A stretch of 64,000 nt of DNA, from positions 620,001 through 684,000 of the forward strand of contig NZ_JANQOO010000017.1 of NCBI RefSeq assembly GCF_028285715.1, in the 5' to 3' direction. A model generated the notes under the pieces. It worked only from the letters and a program-made list of their open reading frames with translations. It had not been told where the DNA came from and ran no database searches. Shown here piece by piece: positions 36,638 through 46,671 of this stretch (its first letter is position 1; the number at the start of each line of letters is the position of its first letter). The position numbers were made by a program, and so were the translations under genes. The stretch comes from Ulvibacterium sp. (GTDB lineage Bacteria > Bacteroidota > Bacteroidia > Flavobacteriales > Flavobacteriaceae).

Positions 36638-37360
36638 TTATTTGGCTTCATTTATAATATGACGGACAATATCCAAATCCGTTACGGTAATCTCGTCATC
36701 TTTTAATTTTGATTGGGAATACATCGGTAAAAGAGGCGTAGTTTTGAGCTTTTTTATCGAAGTGCTTCCAGAGAGATGAACGGCCTTGAAGTTTCTCTTT
36801 TTAAATTCCTGCACATTTCCCATTCCAATCCCTCCACCGGGCAAAATAGTACAAGTAGTTGCCTTTTCGTATAAACGTGTCAGTAATTCGATCCCTTCCA
36901 AAGCCGATATTTTTTGTCCTGAGCTTAGTAAAGTCTGTACTCCCAAATGCTCTAACTTCCCAAAAGTAGAAATTGGGTCCCGGACCCAGTCGAACGCCCG
37001 GTGGAAAGTAAAGTGGAGTCCGCCTGAAGCTTCGATCAAGGAACGGGTGCGTTCCTCATCCAAGGTAAAATCTCTATGCAAAACCCCAGCAACGATTCCC
37101 TCAAAACCCAGGTCCCGACAAATTGCTATATCCTTTTTCATAATCTCAAATTCCAGGTCAGAGTAGGTAAAATCACCACTTCTGGGCCTAATAAGGACGT
37201 GTACTGGAATGGAGATATGTGCTTTTATACTCTTCAACAACCCATACGAAGGGGTAATACCGCCTACCGCCAATTCCGAACACAACTCTATCCTATCCGC
37301 CCCGCCCATTTCTGCGTTTAAAGCCGATTGCAAGGAATTTGCACAAATTTCCACCAACAT
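36638..37360 (-). CDS. cutC: CutC family protein
   Basis: This 240-residue protein is a TIM-barrel of the CutC family: LVEICANSLQSALNAEMGGADRIELC at the start, then PVHVLIRPRSGDFTYSD, HRDFTLDEERT, FHRAFDW and LLSSGQ are the conserved strands. CutC was linked to copper homeostasis in E. coli, but its biochemical role is unsettled. No signal peptide is seen, so it is cytoplasmic. It diverges from the glycosylasparaginase gene with only 38 bp between the two starts, so their promoters must overlap. Confidence 0.92.
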   Translation of the reverse strand: MLVEICANSLQSALNAEMGGADRIELCSELAVGGITPSYGLLKSIKAHISIPVHVLIRPRSGDFTYSDLEFEIMKKDIAICRDLGFEGIVAGVLHRDFTLDEERTRSLIEASGGLHFTFHRAFDWVRDPISTFGKLEHLGVQTLLSSGQKISALEGIELLTRLYEKATTCTILPGGGIGMGNVQEFKKRNFKAVHLSGSTSIKKLKTTPLLPMYSQSKLKDDEITVTDLDIVRHIINEAK

Positions 37361-37398
37361 ATTTATGTATATTTAAGGCTGTAATTTACCAATAAAAC

Positions 37399-38394
37399 AT
37401 GCAACGAAGAACCTTTCTTAAGAATTCGGCGACCGGTACAGCCGGACTTGTATCCTCCTCTGTTTTGGCGTCCTGTGGTGAGATGGACAAATCAGTGAAA
37501 GCATTGCCCCAGGAAATGGAAAACGTACGCCCAATTGTCATTTGTACATGGGATTTCCACAATGCTTCGGCCAAGGCTTGGGAAGTCTTAAAAGACGGAG
37601 GCAGTTCCTTGGATGCCGTTGAAATGGGGGTTAAGGTAGAGGAAGCTGATATTGAAAATCAGACCGTGGGAGTGGGCGGACGCCCGGACCGGGACGGAAA
37701 AGTTACCCTGGATGCCTGTATTATGGACAAGAATGGTAACTGTGGCGCCGTACTATGCATGCAAAACATAGCCCATCCGATATCCGTGGCCCGCATGGTT
37801 ATGGAGGAAACACCTCATGTTATGCTTGCTGGAAAAGGGGCGGAACAATTTGCCATGGAGCAAGGTTTTAACAAGACCGACCTTCTCACGGAAAAATCAA
37901 AAAAGGAATGGATGGAATGGAAAAAAACCTCCAAATATCAACCCATCATCAATATAGAAAATCATGACACCATAGGGATGCTGGCCATCGACAAAAACGG
38001 GGACCTTGCCGGTGCCTGTACCACCAGTGGAATGGCTTATAAATTGGCCGGACGCGTCGGGGACTCCCCCATTATCGGGGCCGGACTTTTTGTGGATAAT
38101 GCAGTGGGCGCAGCCACCGCAACAGGTGTTGGTGAAGAAGTGGTGCGTACCGTAGGCAGTTTTCTAATCGTAGAACTTATGCGGCAAGGTAAGTCTCCAC
38201 AAGAAGCCTGTGAGGAAGGCGTAAAACGTATTATTGAAAAAAACAGGAATAAACTCGACTTCCAAATTGGGTTTATCGCCATCAACAAAAAAGGGGAAAC
38301 GGGTGGCTATTGCATTCAACCCGGTTTTACCTACAGAACGTTTTCAAAGGCCGGACATGTAAATAACCCTTCCGATTCATATATCACCTCCTAA
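37399..38394 (+). CDS. N4-(beta-N-acetylglucosaminyl)-L-asparaginase (glycosylasparaginase)
   Basis: This Ntn-hydrolase cleaves the bond between GlcNAc and asparagine in glycopeptides, or isoaspartyl bonds in relatives. The 331-residue precursor self-cleaves before the catalytic Thr191 in NHDTIGMLAID, giving alpha and beta chains. Substrate-binding blocks VGVGGRPDRDG and GRVGDSPIIGAGLF are present. The N-terminus (MQRRTFLKNSATGTAG...SVLASC) has a twin-arginine-like start and a lipobox-like Cys27, so it is probably exported, perhaps as a lipoprotein. It starts 38 bp from cutC on the opposite strand. Confidence 0.92.
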   Translation: MQRRTFLKNSATGTAGLVSSSVLASCGEMDKSVKALPQEMENVRPIVICTWDFHNASAKAWEVLKDGGSSLDAVEMGVKVEEADIENQTVGVGGRPDRDGKVTLDACIMDKNGNCGAVLCMQNIAHPISVARMVMEETPHVMLAGKGAEQFAMEQGFNKTDLLTEKSKKEWMEWKKTSKYQPIINIENHDTIGMLAIDKNGDLAGACTTSGMAYKLAGRVGDSPIIGAGLFVDNAVGAATATGVGEEVVRTVGSFLIVELMRQGKSPQEACEEGVKRIIEKNRNKLDFQIGFIAINKKGETGGYCIQPGFTYRTFSKAGHVNNPSDSYITS

Positions 38395-38448
38395 TACCTT
38401 TGAACGGAAATAATATTCGTAGTTTTAATTCTTCAAAGAACAACTGAT

Positions 38449-41286
38449 ATGGCCGAACAAAAACGACTCTTTTTATTGGATGCCTACGCCCTTATTTTTC
38501 GGGGTTACTATGCTTTGATAAAAAATCCCCGTATCAACTCCAAAGGAATGGATACTTCTGCCATAATGGGGTTTATGAATTCTCTCTTTGATGTCATCAA
38601 GAGGGAGAAACCAGACCATTTAGCAGTATGCTTTGACAAGGATGGAAGCGCGGAACGTACGGAAATGTTCGCCGATTACAAGGCCAATCGGGATGAGACC
38701 CCAGATGCCATAAAGATTGCCGTGCCCTATATTCAAGATATCTTAAAAGCGATGCATATTCCCGTGGTGGAACTTTCCGGGCTTGAAGCCGATGATATCA
38801 TTGGCACTTTGGCTAAACAAGCCGAAAAGGAGGACTATAAAGTCTTTATGGTAACTCCGGATAAGGATTTTGGGCAATTGGTATCGGAAAACATTTTTAT
38901 GTACCGCCCGGCTCGAATGGGAAATGGTATTGAAATATGGGGAATCCCAGAGGTGCAAAAGCGTTTTGGGGTAAAAAGGCCCGAGCAGGTTATTGACTAT
39001 CTCGGTATGATGGGCGATGCCAGTGATAATATTCCCGGCCTACCCGGTGTAGGTGATAAGACCGCCAAGAAATTTATAGAGGAATTCGATTCTATGGAAG
39101 GCCTATTGGCCAATACCGATAAATTAAAGGGCAAGATGAAGGAAAAGGTAGAAGCCAATGCCGAGCTCGGTATCCTCTCCAAAAAACTGGCAACGATCTG
39201 CATCACTTGTGATGTTCAATTTGATGCGAAAGATTACCAACTTTCAGTCCCCGACAGTGAAAAGGTGCAGGAGATTTTTGAGGAATTGGAGTTCCGAAGG
39301 TTAAAAGATCAATTCATAAAAATCTTTTCCGGTGAGATAGAGGAAACGCAGACGCCGGTAAGCAGCACGGAAACAGCAAAAAAACAAGTACAGCCCGCCG
39401 GTAGTGGCCAATTTTCCCTTTTCGGGAATGACGGGGCCAGCCCAGCTGCCACCATCAAGGAAGTGTCCAGCCGAAAGAGCATTAAAGACGTTTCCCATGT
39501 CTACCAAAGTGTTGCTCCCGGAATGGCCATGAAACTGTTTCTACAAAACCTAATGAAGCAGGATGCCGTGTGTTTTGACACCGAAACTACTGGAATAAAT
39601 TCATTGACCGCCGAGCTCGTGGGCATTGCCTTCTCATGGGAGCCCGGTAAGGGATTTTACATTCCCTTCCCGGAGGAAAGGGACAAGGCACAGGAAATCA
39701 TAGAGCAATTGCGTCCCTTTTTTGAATCGGAGGCCATAGAAAAAATTGGACAGAATCTAAAGTATGATATTAAGGTTCTGTACAAGTACAATGTAAAGGT
39801 GAAAGGAAAATTTTTCGACACCATGTTGGCACATTACCTAATCAATCCGGATATGCGCCACAATATGGATGTCCTTTCGGAAACCTACCTCAACTATACC
39901 CCTGTCTCCATTACCGAACTCATTGGCAAAAAAGGGAAGAACCAATTGAGCATGCGCGATGTTCCTCTGGAGCAACAGACCGAATACGCCGTAGAAGATG
40001 CGGATATCACTTTTCAATTGGCACAACACTTTAGGCCCGAATTGGCGGAAGCCAAGACGGAAGACTTGTTCAATACCATTGAAATACCATTGCTCCGTGT
40101 ATTGGCCGATATGGAACTTGAAGGCATCAATCTGGACGAGGCATTCCTAAAATCCCTTTCCGAGGAACTCAACAACGATATTGCAACGCTGGAAAGCAAG
40201 ATTTACGAAGCTTCGGGAGAACAATTCAATATCGCCTCCCCAAAACAATTGGGTGAAATCCTCTTTGATAAAATGAAACTGGTGGATAAACCTAAAAAGA
40301 CCAAGACCGGGCAATATTCCACTTCGGAAGACGTGTTGTCCTATTTGGCCAAGGACCACCAGATCATTCAGGATGTGTTGGATTATCGCGGACTTTCCAA
40401 ATTAAAAAGCACCTATGTAGATGCGCTTCCGGAGCAAGTAGAAGCTTCTACAGGACGGGTCCATACGGATTATATGCAAACCGTTGCCGCCACCGGAAGA
40501 TTAAGTAGTAATAATCCCAACTTACAGAACATTCCCATCCGAACGGAAAGAGGCCGGGAAGTTCGGAAAGCTTTTGTACCACGGGATGAAAATTACACCT
40601 TACTGGCTGCGGACTATTCCCAGATAGAACTTCGTATCATTGCAGCCCTTAGTGAAGAAACTACGATGATAGAGGCCTTTAAAAATGGAGAGGACATCCA
40701 CGCCTCCACGGCTTCGAAAGTATTCAATGTGCCTATTTCGGAAGTAACACGGGAACAGCGAAGCAATGCCAAAACCGTGAATTTTGGGATTATCTATGGT
40801 GTTTCCGCCTTTGGCTTAAGCAACCAAACAGATCTTAGCCGTTCAGAGGCTAAGGAACTCATAGACACCTATTACAAAACTTACCCCAAACTGCGGAACT
40901 ACATTAGCGATCAGATTGATTTCGCCAGGGAACATGGGTATGTACAGACTGTTTTGGGCAGAAGACGCTATTTAAAGGATATTAATGGCAGTAATCAAGT
41001 AGTACGTGGGGCCGCAGAACGGAACGCCGTGAATGCCCCTATCCAAGGTAGTGCCGCGGACATCATTAAAATTGCCATGATCAACATCCACCAAAAACTT
41101 ATCGAGGGCAATTACAAGACCAAGATGCTACTTCAAGTACACGATGAACTGGTCTTTGATGCCTACAAACCGGAACTGGAAACATTAAGACCGCTTATCC
41201 AGTCCGAAATGGAAAGCGCTTATGAGCTTGCTGTTCCCTTGGATGTTGAGCTCGGGGAAGGAAATAATTGGTTACAGGCGCATTAG
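38449..41286 (+). CDS. polA: DNA polymerase I
   Basis: DNA polymerase I fills gaps, removes RNA primers and works in repair. The 945-residue protein has all three domains: 5'-3' nuclease (1-290), an active-looking 3'-5' proofreading exonuclease (about 355-540, with Asp377-Thr-Glu379, NLKYD and YAVEDAD) and polymerase (550-945). Polymerase motif A has Asp722 in AADYSQIELR, motif B is RSNAKTVNFGIIYG, and motif C has Asp899-Glu900 in QVHDELVFD. Many other bacterial PolI proteins have lost proofreading residues; this one keeps them. A linker with FSLFGNDG (about 320-340) joins the first two domains. Single gene, 54 bp after the glycosylasparaginase. Confidence 0.97.
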   Translation: MAEQKRLFLLDAYALIFRGYYALIKNPRINSKGMDTSAIMGFMNSLFDVIKREKPDHLAVCFDKDGSAERTEMFADYKANRDETPDAIKIAVPYIQDILKAMHIPVVELSGLEADDIIGTLAKQAEKEDYKVFMVTPDKDFGQLVSENIFMYRPARMGNGIEIWGIPEVQKRFGVKRPEQVIDYLGMMGDASDNIPGLPGVGDKTAKKFIEEFDSMEGLLANTDKLKGKMKEKVEANAELGILSKKLATICITCDVQFDAKDYQLSVPDSEKVQEIFEELEFRRLKDQFIKIFSGEIEETQTPVSSTETAKKQVQPAGSGQFSLFGNDGASPAATIKEVSSRKSIKDVSHVYQSVAPGMAMKLFLQNLMKQDAVCFDTETTGINSLTAELVGIAFSWEPGKGFYIPFPEERDKAQEIIEQLRPFFESEAIEKIGQNLKYDIKVLYKYNVKVKGKFFDTMLAHYLINPDMRHNMDVLSETYLNYTPVSITELIGKKGKNQLSMRDVPLEQQTEYAVEDADITFQLAQHFRPELAEAKTEDLFNTIEIPLLRVLADMELEGINLDEAFLKSLSEELNNDIATLESKIYEASGEQFNIASPKQLGEILFDKMKLVDKPKKTKTGQYSTSEDVLSYLAKDHQIIQDVLDYRGLSKLKSTYVDALPEQVEASTGRVHTDYMQTVAATGRLSSNNPNLQNIPIRTERGREVRKAFVPRDENYTLLAADYSQIELRIIAALSEETTMIEAFKNGEDIHASTASKVFNVPISEVTREQRSNAKTVNFGIIYGVSAFGLSNQTDLSRSEAKELIDTYYKTYPKLRNYISDQIDFAREHGYVQTVLGRRRYLKDINGSNQVVRGAAERNAVNAPIQGSAADIIKIAMINIHQKLIEGNYKTKMLLQVHDELVFDAYKPELETLRPLIQSEMESAYELAVPLDVELGEGNNWLQAH

Positions 41287-41418
41287 CAAACCGGTCAAAA
41301 TGTTAACATGCGTTAATTATTCTTTTTTGGCCATTAAAAACCGGGTTTTACAACAATGATTTGTTCGGAATAATAGCCTGGGATACTTTTGTCGATGTAT
41401 TCTACGGATATTTCGGCT

Positions 41419-41748
41419 ATGAAAAAACTTATCCTTATACTTGGTCTGTTTTTCTTTACGGTATTGGGTCATTCCCAAGCAGGGAACTCCGAACAAATTG
41501 CCGTGCAAGCCAAAATAAAGTTGTTTCCCAACCCGGCGACCAATGTAATCAACGTTTTAGGTTTGGAAAATAGTGATAGGGCCCATATTTTAATTTCGGA
41601 TATTTACGGGAATCCTGTTCTGCAACACCAATGGAAAATCAAGAACAATGCATTGAGCATACCCGTGGCACATCTTGAAAAAGGGGTTTACCTTATCATT
41701 ATTAATTCATTGGAGCAAAAAGTCCGTACAAAATTCTACAAACAATAA
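41419..41748 (+). CDS. Minimal secreted protein made of a T9SS type A sorting domain
   Basis: The 109-residue protein has a signal peptide (MKKLILILGLFFFTVLGHSQ), a spacer of only about 12 residues, and then a complete T9SS type A C-terminal domain: KIKLFPNPATNVINV, HILISDIYGNPVL, LEKGVYLIII and a final KVRTKFYKQ. There is no cargo domain. The ATG at 41419 is chosen because the upstream ATG adds ten residues before an otherwise perfect signal peptide. It may be a small surface protein, a decoy for the secretion machinery, or the remnant of a larger gene; no upstream coding sequence was seen to support a remnant. Confidence 0.8.
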   Translation: MKKLILILGLFFFTVLGHSQAGNSEQIAVQAKIKLFPNPATNVINVLGLENSDRAHILISDIYGNPVLQHQWKIKNNALSIPVAHLEKGVYLIIINSLEQKVRTKFYKQ

Positions 41749-41767
41749 GGCACACAAGTGTCCAAAG

Positions 41768-44182
41768 CTAATCGAAAACAAAATTGTAGGTAACGGCAAA
41801 TAAGGGGCTGTTAAGTACTGAAAGCTCATAGGTCCCCAAGGGGCTCCCTAAAAACACATCGGCGTCCACGCCATCTTGCCGCTGTGCATAATATAAGTTC
41901 AAGGGGTTTCTGCGGCTGTAGACATTGTAAATGGTAAATGTCCAATCCCCTACCCATCTTCTATTGGGATTTCTCCCATACTTCACCTTCCACGAAAAAT
42001 CCAAACGGTGATAGGGTCTTAGACGTGCATTATTTCTTTCCAAAAAGATAGGCACATTAATATCCTCCAACGCAAAAACACTATTGGCAACGGTATAAGG
42101 TCTTCCGCTTTGGGCCGTAAAATTGAAGCTCCATGTATTGTATTTGTCCCCTTCAAAGTTGATGGTACCATTGAATACGTGCGGACGGTCAAAGTCAGAA
42201 GGAAACTGTTGGTTGTTGTTAACTCGATCTGCCAGCCTTTCGTTAAAGGAACGCAAAAAACTACGGGACCAAGTATAGTTGAACCAACCATTAAGCTTCC
42301 CTTTGGGTTTCTTAAAGCTAAGTTCCACTCCATAGGCCTCGCCTTCCGCCTGTACCACATCCCTTTCCAAAAACTCTTCAAGGAAAAAATCTGCCCCGGG
42401 CTTATAGGTCAGATTGTTCTTTGATTTTCTATAATAGCCTTCCAGGCCGATCTCCACACCACTTTCCTCTAGGTTCTTATAAAAACCAAGACCGTAACTA
42501 TCACTTTGTTGTGGTTCAATATTTGGATCAGCGGTTTTCCAACGGGATGTTGGCAAAGGGGTAGTTGTGTTGTAAATATTTTGAAGATATTGGTTTAGTC
42601 TGGCATAACTGGCTTTCAGCGACATTGTTTCACCAAGTTTATAGTTAATTCCCAATCTGGGATCTAGGCCATTATAGGTCTTTACGCCAGCGCCTTTCTC
42701 AAAAAATTGGGTACTTAACAAGGCACCCGAATTCTCATCAAAAGTGGCTTGCGTATAAGGTCCTACGAACACAAAATGGTTGAAACGAAGCCCGGCAGAA
42801 ATGGTCAAATCCTCGGTCGCATTCCAATTTACGTTACCAAAGCCGGCAAATTCATAACTGGTTTCCGATTCCAAGGTAACTGGAATGATACTATTCCCTG
42901 TTCCTGGGTCCAAATTTCCGGGTTCAATGTTATATCTATTCGCTTGAATACCACCATAATATTCCAGCCTATCATTTATTCTTTTGGAATATTCGGAAAT
43001 AAAACTTAAATAATTGATCCTGGACTCAAACACTATATCGTTGTTACTATCCCTTTCTGGAAAGATGGTCTTCGGTGTATAGTCGCTTATTACAAAAATG
43101 TTCCGCAGATTGGACTCATCACCAAAGGTATGTATCCAATTGAGCGTACCGTTCAACGTCTGAAAGTCATATTGATTGCTACTGGCATTGATATTCTCTA
43201 TTTGGGTAATCAAATCCAACTGGTAAAAGTCCTTGCTGTAAAATCCTGTAAAGGAAATCTGATCATTTTCCGTGGGCAGGTACAATAATTTCATTGTACC
43301 ATCGTAGAAATTGGCTTTGGTATCTTCCAGTCGCTCAGAAAAGAGCGGCAACAAAAAATCGGTAAACCCGGCCCGGCCCCCAATGTTGAGGAGCAACTTA
43401 TCCTTAATAATAGGTGTTTCTAATGATAGCCTACTGGATACAATGCCTACTCCTCCATTCAACTTAAACTTATCCGTATATGGGTTTTTCACCTTAATAT
43501 CCAATACCGAGGTAGACCTGCCCCCGTAACGAGCCGGAATATTGGCCCTATACAAATCTACGGAAGAAATGGCATCCGGGGTAAAAACGGAAAAAAGCCC
43601 GAATAAATGGGTAGGATTAAAAACCGGGGCATAATCATACAACACCAAATTTTGGTCCAAAGATCCTCCGCGGACGGATATTCCGTTACTGATCTCGCCG
43701 GCATTATTGACTCCGGCCAAAAGTGTCATCCCGCGCAATACATCGAACTCACCAACGGCCGCCGGTATTTTTTTCAGTTCTTGGGAGGTCAATTTCAAAG
43801 CTCCCATTTGAGGGGTTTCAATATTTTCCAGAACACGCTTGGCCCTTACCACTACTTCGGACAATTGCTCTTCCTCTTCATATAATTGTACTCGGATAAT
43901 TTGACTTTGATCAAGTACCACGGTTCGAATATCATCTTTAAAGCCTATAAAGGAAATCGTAACTTGATAGGTGTTTTCCGGAAGATTAATGGAGAACCTT
44001 CCCGACCTATTTGTGATACCTCCACAGTTGCAGGGTCTTATGGAGATTTGGGCATTGTCCATAGGCAGTCCGGTTGCCTGGGCCAACACTTCAAAGGACA
44101 TGGCATACTCCTGTGATCTAACCACTGAGCCCAGGCAAATAAAAAAGATGGAAGTCAGTACTAATTTTGGTTTTAATGACAT
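41768..44182 (-). CDS. TonB-dependent receptor with carboxypeptidase-like N-terminal domain
   Basis: The 804-residue outer membrane protein has a signal peptide (1-23), a carboxypeptidase regulatory-like domain (about 26-105), a plug domain (about 115-225, with LPMDNAQISIR before it and ISVRGGSLDQNLVLYDYAPV within it) and a long beta-barrel ending in YNFVFD. Such receptors import large substrates using TonB energy. No SusD partner is adjacent; three DUF4249 lipoproteins follow on the upstream side of the same strand, a known pairing in Flavobacteria. The substrate is not known. Because the DUF4249 genes are transcribed first, the receptor is the last gene of the cluster. Confidence 0.9.
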   Translation of the reverse strand: MSLKPKLVLTSIFFICLGSVVRSQEYAMSFEVLAQATGLPMDNAQISIRPCNCGGITNRSGRFSINLPENTYQVTISFIGFKDDIRTVVLDQSQIIRVQLYEEEEQLSEVVVRAKRVLENIETPQMGALKLTSQELKKIPAAVGEFDVLRGMTLLAGVNNAGEISNGISVRGGSLDQNLVLYDYAPVFNPTHLFGLFSVFTPDAISSVDLYRANIPARYGGRSTSVLDIKVKNPYTDKFKLNGGVGIVSSRLSLETPIIKDKLLLNIGGRAGFTDFLLPLFSERLEDTKANFYDGTMKLLYLPTENDQISFTGFYSKDFYQLDLITQIENINASSNQYDFQTLNGTLNWIHTFGDESNLRNIFVISDYTPKTIFPERDSNNDIVFESRINYLSFISEYSKRINDRLEYYGGIQANRYNIEPGNLDPGTGNSIIPVTLESETSYEFAGFGNVNWNATEDLTISAGLRFNHFVFVGPYTQATFDENSGALLSTQFFEKGAGVKTYNGLDPRLGINYKLGETMSLKASYARLNQYLQNIYNTTTPLPTSRWKTADPNIEPQQSDSYGLGFYKNLEESGVEIGLEGYYRKSKNNLTYKPGADFFLEEFLERDVVQAEGEAYGVELSFKKPKGKLNGWFNYTWSRSFLRSFNERLADRVNNNQQFPSDFDRPHVFNGTINFEGDKYNTWSFNFTAQSGRPYTVANSVFALEDINVPIFLERNNARLRPYHRLDFSWKVKYGRNPNRRWVGDWTFTIYNVYSRRNPLNLYYAQRQDGVDADVFLGSPLGTYELSVLNSPLFAVTYNFVFD

Positions 44183-44200
44183 ATTGGTCTAGGTTTGGCA

Positions 44201-45352
44201 CTATTGGTCGATCCAAGCTTCTGGACGAATCGCAGTTCTAAATCTTGTTTCGCCACAGGGCGCAGAGATGGTTGCTGGAGGAGGTAAGGGAGAGTTAAAG
44301 GTAGGTTCCAACAGTATAGGGTCCCTTCCATCCAATGCCTCCTCATTTATAAATGTTCTATCAATAAAAATAGAGGCCGCCGAGGTTGCTGCAGCGGTAA
44401 ACCTACCAAATACAAACTCTTCACTATCTTCCGGATTAAACATATTTCCGACCAAACCGGCCGGAGGAGGTGCATTGAGCCCACTGTTATTGTCTACAAG
44501 GTCTTTCAATACCTTATAGTACTCATGGGCCGAAGATGAAATCGCAAACTGCTGTACCTCGATTACCATATCCTCTTTGGTATATAACAAGGCATTGCCA
44601 ATGGAAAAATCGGTTATGGCACGACCATTCGAAAATTCGTCCTGAAAAATTGGAATGCTTTCGGGGAAACGAATTCGCCAACAATCCGTTTGGCAGGGAT
44701 AATCATAATAGGGTTGAAGACCTCCTACATTTCTGGGAAGGGGTTGACATTCGCCGTTACGAAAATAAGATTCCCTGCATTTTTCACAGATATTCAGATT
44801 TTCATAACTACGGTAGCTCCAATAGTAATAATTGCCTTCTTCCGGAGGATCATCAAATGAAACGAAGATTTCGTGACCGGGCACAAATTTTCCTCCAAAA
44901 ATTTCCCTAAACTCCAATTCGGCATCATACTCCACATTTAAATCTGTAATCGGCACCGGATCTAAAACTTTTTCTATCTGGGAGGAAAATCTTTTGCCAC
45001 TGGGCATTCGTATGTTCAGCATCCAACTTTCCCCAGGGGCAACAGTAAAATCCTCAGGAGGCACATAGGCCTCCGTTATTTCCGTAAGCGGAACAATTTC
45101 CCCATTGTCGGTATTCTCAAAACTTACCGAGGCCCCTTCCACAAAATTTACGACATACACGTTAAATTCAATCGCAGATTCGCTTATGGAGACAAAGGAA
45201 ACCCCAGGTTCGGTAGAGGCAAAACCCTCTATAAAAATAAGTCCCTCGCGCAATTCAAAATCCGGCTCTATGGGATCAATACAACTGTTGAATAGAGCAA
45301 CAACAATTATTGGGAAAAACAATACTTTATGTTTCGGATATTTTAAATGCAT
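44201..45352 (-). CDS. DUF4249 family lipoprotein (copy 1)
   Basis: This 383-residue protein has a lipoprotein signal with Cys24 (FNSCIDPIEPDF). It shares with its two neighbours a beta-rich N-terminal half and a cysteine-rich block near the middle: CEKCRESYFRNGECQ and then CQTDCWRIRFPESI. Another shared block, near the end, is CGETRFRTAIRPEAWIDQ. DUF4249 proteins accompany TonB-dependent receptors and are thought to act at the outer membrane surface. The ATG at 45352 is chosen over an upstream one because it starts a proper signal peptide. It ends 18 bp before the receptor gene. Confidence 0.88.
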   Translation of the reverse strand: MHLKYPKHKVLFFPIIVVALFNSCIDPIEPDFELREGLIFIEGFASTEPGVSFVSISESAIEFNVYVVNFVEGASVSFENTDNGEIVPLTEITEAYVPPEDFTVAPGESWMLNIRMPSGKRFSSQIEKVLDPVPITDLNVEYDAELEFREIFGGKFVPGHEIFVSFDDPPEEGNYYYWSYRSYENLNICEKCRESYFRNGECQPLPRNVGGLQPYYDYPCQTDCWRIRFPESIPIFQDEFSNGRAITDFSIGNALLYTKEDMVIEVQQFAISSSAHEYYKVLKDLVDNNSGLNAPPPAGLVGNMFNPEDSEEFVFGRFTAAATSAASIFIDRTFINEEALDGRDPILLEPTFNSPLPPPATISAPCGETRFRTAIRPEAWIDQ

Positions 45353-45472
45353 GTAGGAAATTTCCAGAATCTCAATATAAGGCAAAATGACTACTAGGAC
45401 AATGGTAAAAGTCAGTTTTAACTAAAAAAGAAATCTCTTGGAATTATTCGGGTACTAAATCCATTTTTGGAA

Positions 45473-46618
45473 CTATTGCTCAATCCATCCATCTGGAGGC
45501 AAGGCTGTTCTAAACCTGGTTTCCGAACATGGGGCAAAATTGGTTATTGGTGGCGGTACCGGATCAAACATATCTTCTAAAATTATGGGGTCTCTTGGTT
45601 CCAGGGCTTCTTCGGCAATTCGGCTGCGCTCAATGAATGCCGACACTACGGAAGTTGAGGCAGCCGTGAAACGGCCAAAAACAAAATCCTCGGAATCATT
45701 GGGGTTTGTTATGTTGCCTACCAAAGGCGCAGGAGGTGGCGCATTCAGCCCCGCATTGTTATCTACAATATCTTTTAATACTTTATAATAATCGTAAGCT
45801 GCTGCATTTATGGAAAATTGCTGTACCTCCACTACCATATCTTCATAAGTATATAAAGGCAGGTTACCTACAGTAAGTTTTGATATTGGTAGGCCATTGG
45901 AGAATTCATCACTAAAGACCGAAATACCTTCAGTGTATCGTATACGCCAACAATCGGTTTCACAGATATATAAATAAAAAGGAGGTAGACCACCCACGCC
46001 ATTGGGCATTATGCATTCCCCATTTCTGAAATATCCCTCAAAACACTTCTCACAGAAATCCAAATCTTCAAAAGTTCGATACGTCCAGTAATAATAGTTC
46101 TCCCTATCGGATGGGTCATCAAAGCTCACAAGAGCCCGATGCCCTGGGATAAACCGCCCCCCTCCGATTTCTCGAAATTCAAGTTCTGGATCATATTCTA
46201 TTTCCAAATCTAAAATAGGTACGGTCGGCAACACTTTTTCCCCAGTTGAAGTGTAGTTGGTACCATCTGAAAGAACAATATTTAACTTCCACTCCTCCCC
46301 CTCACGGACAACAAAACTTGCAGAAGGTAAATATTGCCCTTCAACTTCTACCAAGGTTTCCTCATCCCCGGTTTCAAGGTTTATAAAACTTACGGTGGCC
46401 CTTTCCTCAAAATTGACCGTATTTCTTCCAGATTCCTGTGCAAACCTGTTTATTATAACAAAAGAGGCCCCAGGCATGGTAGAAGCAAAACCTTCTATAA
46501 ATACAGAATCTTCAACGAACTTAAACTCAGGTTCAACGGGGTCCACACATCCGATAGGGACTATAAAAGCAATCCGTAGAAAAAGAATGCGTAAAAGCGG
46601 TTGGGGGACCTTGATCAT
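45473..46618 (-). CDS. DUF4249 family lipoprotein (copy 2)
   Basis: The 381-residue protein is the closest relative of copy 1, with lipid-anchored Cys24 (PIGCVDPVEPEF), the block CEKCFEGYFRNGECI, then CETDCWRIRYTEGI, and the end CSETRFRTALPPDGWIEQ. The spacing of the cysteines is the same in both, which suggests conserved disulfides or a metal site. It lies 120 bp upstream of copy 1 and 53 bp downstream of copy 3 on the same strand. The function is unknown beyond the link with the TonB receptor. Confidence 0.88.
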   Translation of the reverse strand: MIKVPQPLLRILFLRIAFIVPIGCVDPVEPEFKFVEDSVFIEGFASTMPGASFVIINRFAQESGRNTVNFEERATVSFINLETGDEETLVEVEGQYLPSASFVVREGEEWKLNIVLSDGTNYTSTGEKVLPTVPILDLEIEYDPELEFREIGGGRFIPGHRALVSFDDPSDRENYYYWTYRTFEDLDFCEKCFEGYFRNGECIMPNGVGGLPPFYLYICETDCWRIRYTEGISVFSDEFSNGLPISKLTVGNLPLYTYEDMVVEVQQFSINAAAYDYYKVLKDIVDNNAGLNAPPPAPLVGNITNPNDSEDFVFGRFTAASTSVVSAFIERSRIAEEALEPRDPIILEDMFDPVPPPITNFAPCSETRFRTALPPDGWIEQ

Positions 46619-46671
46619 TTTGATAGTTTAAAGTAAAGATATTAGAAACTAAGCTAAAGCGTGTTCTTCAT

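Noticed and set aside
41325-41350. AAAACC-G-GGTTTT inverted repeat after polA as a terminator
   Set aside because: The arms leave a one-base loop and there is no adjoining T-run, so it is unlikely to fold as a terminator.
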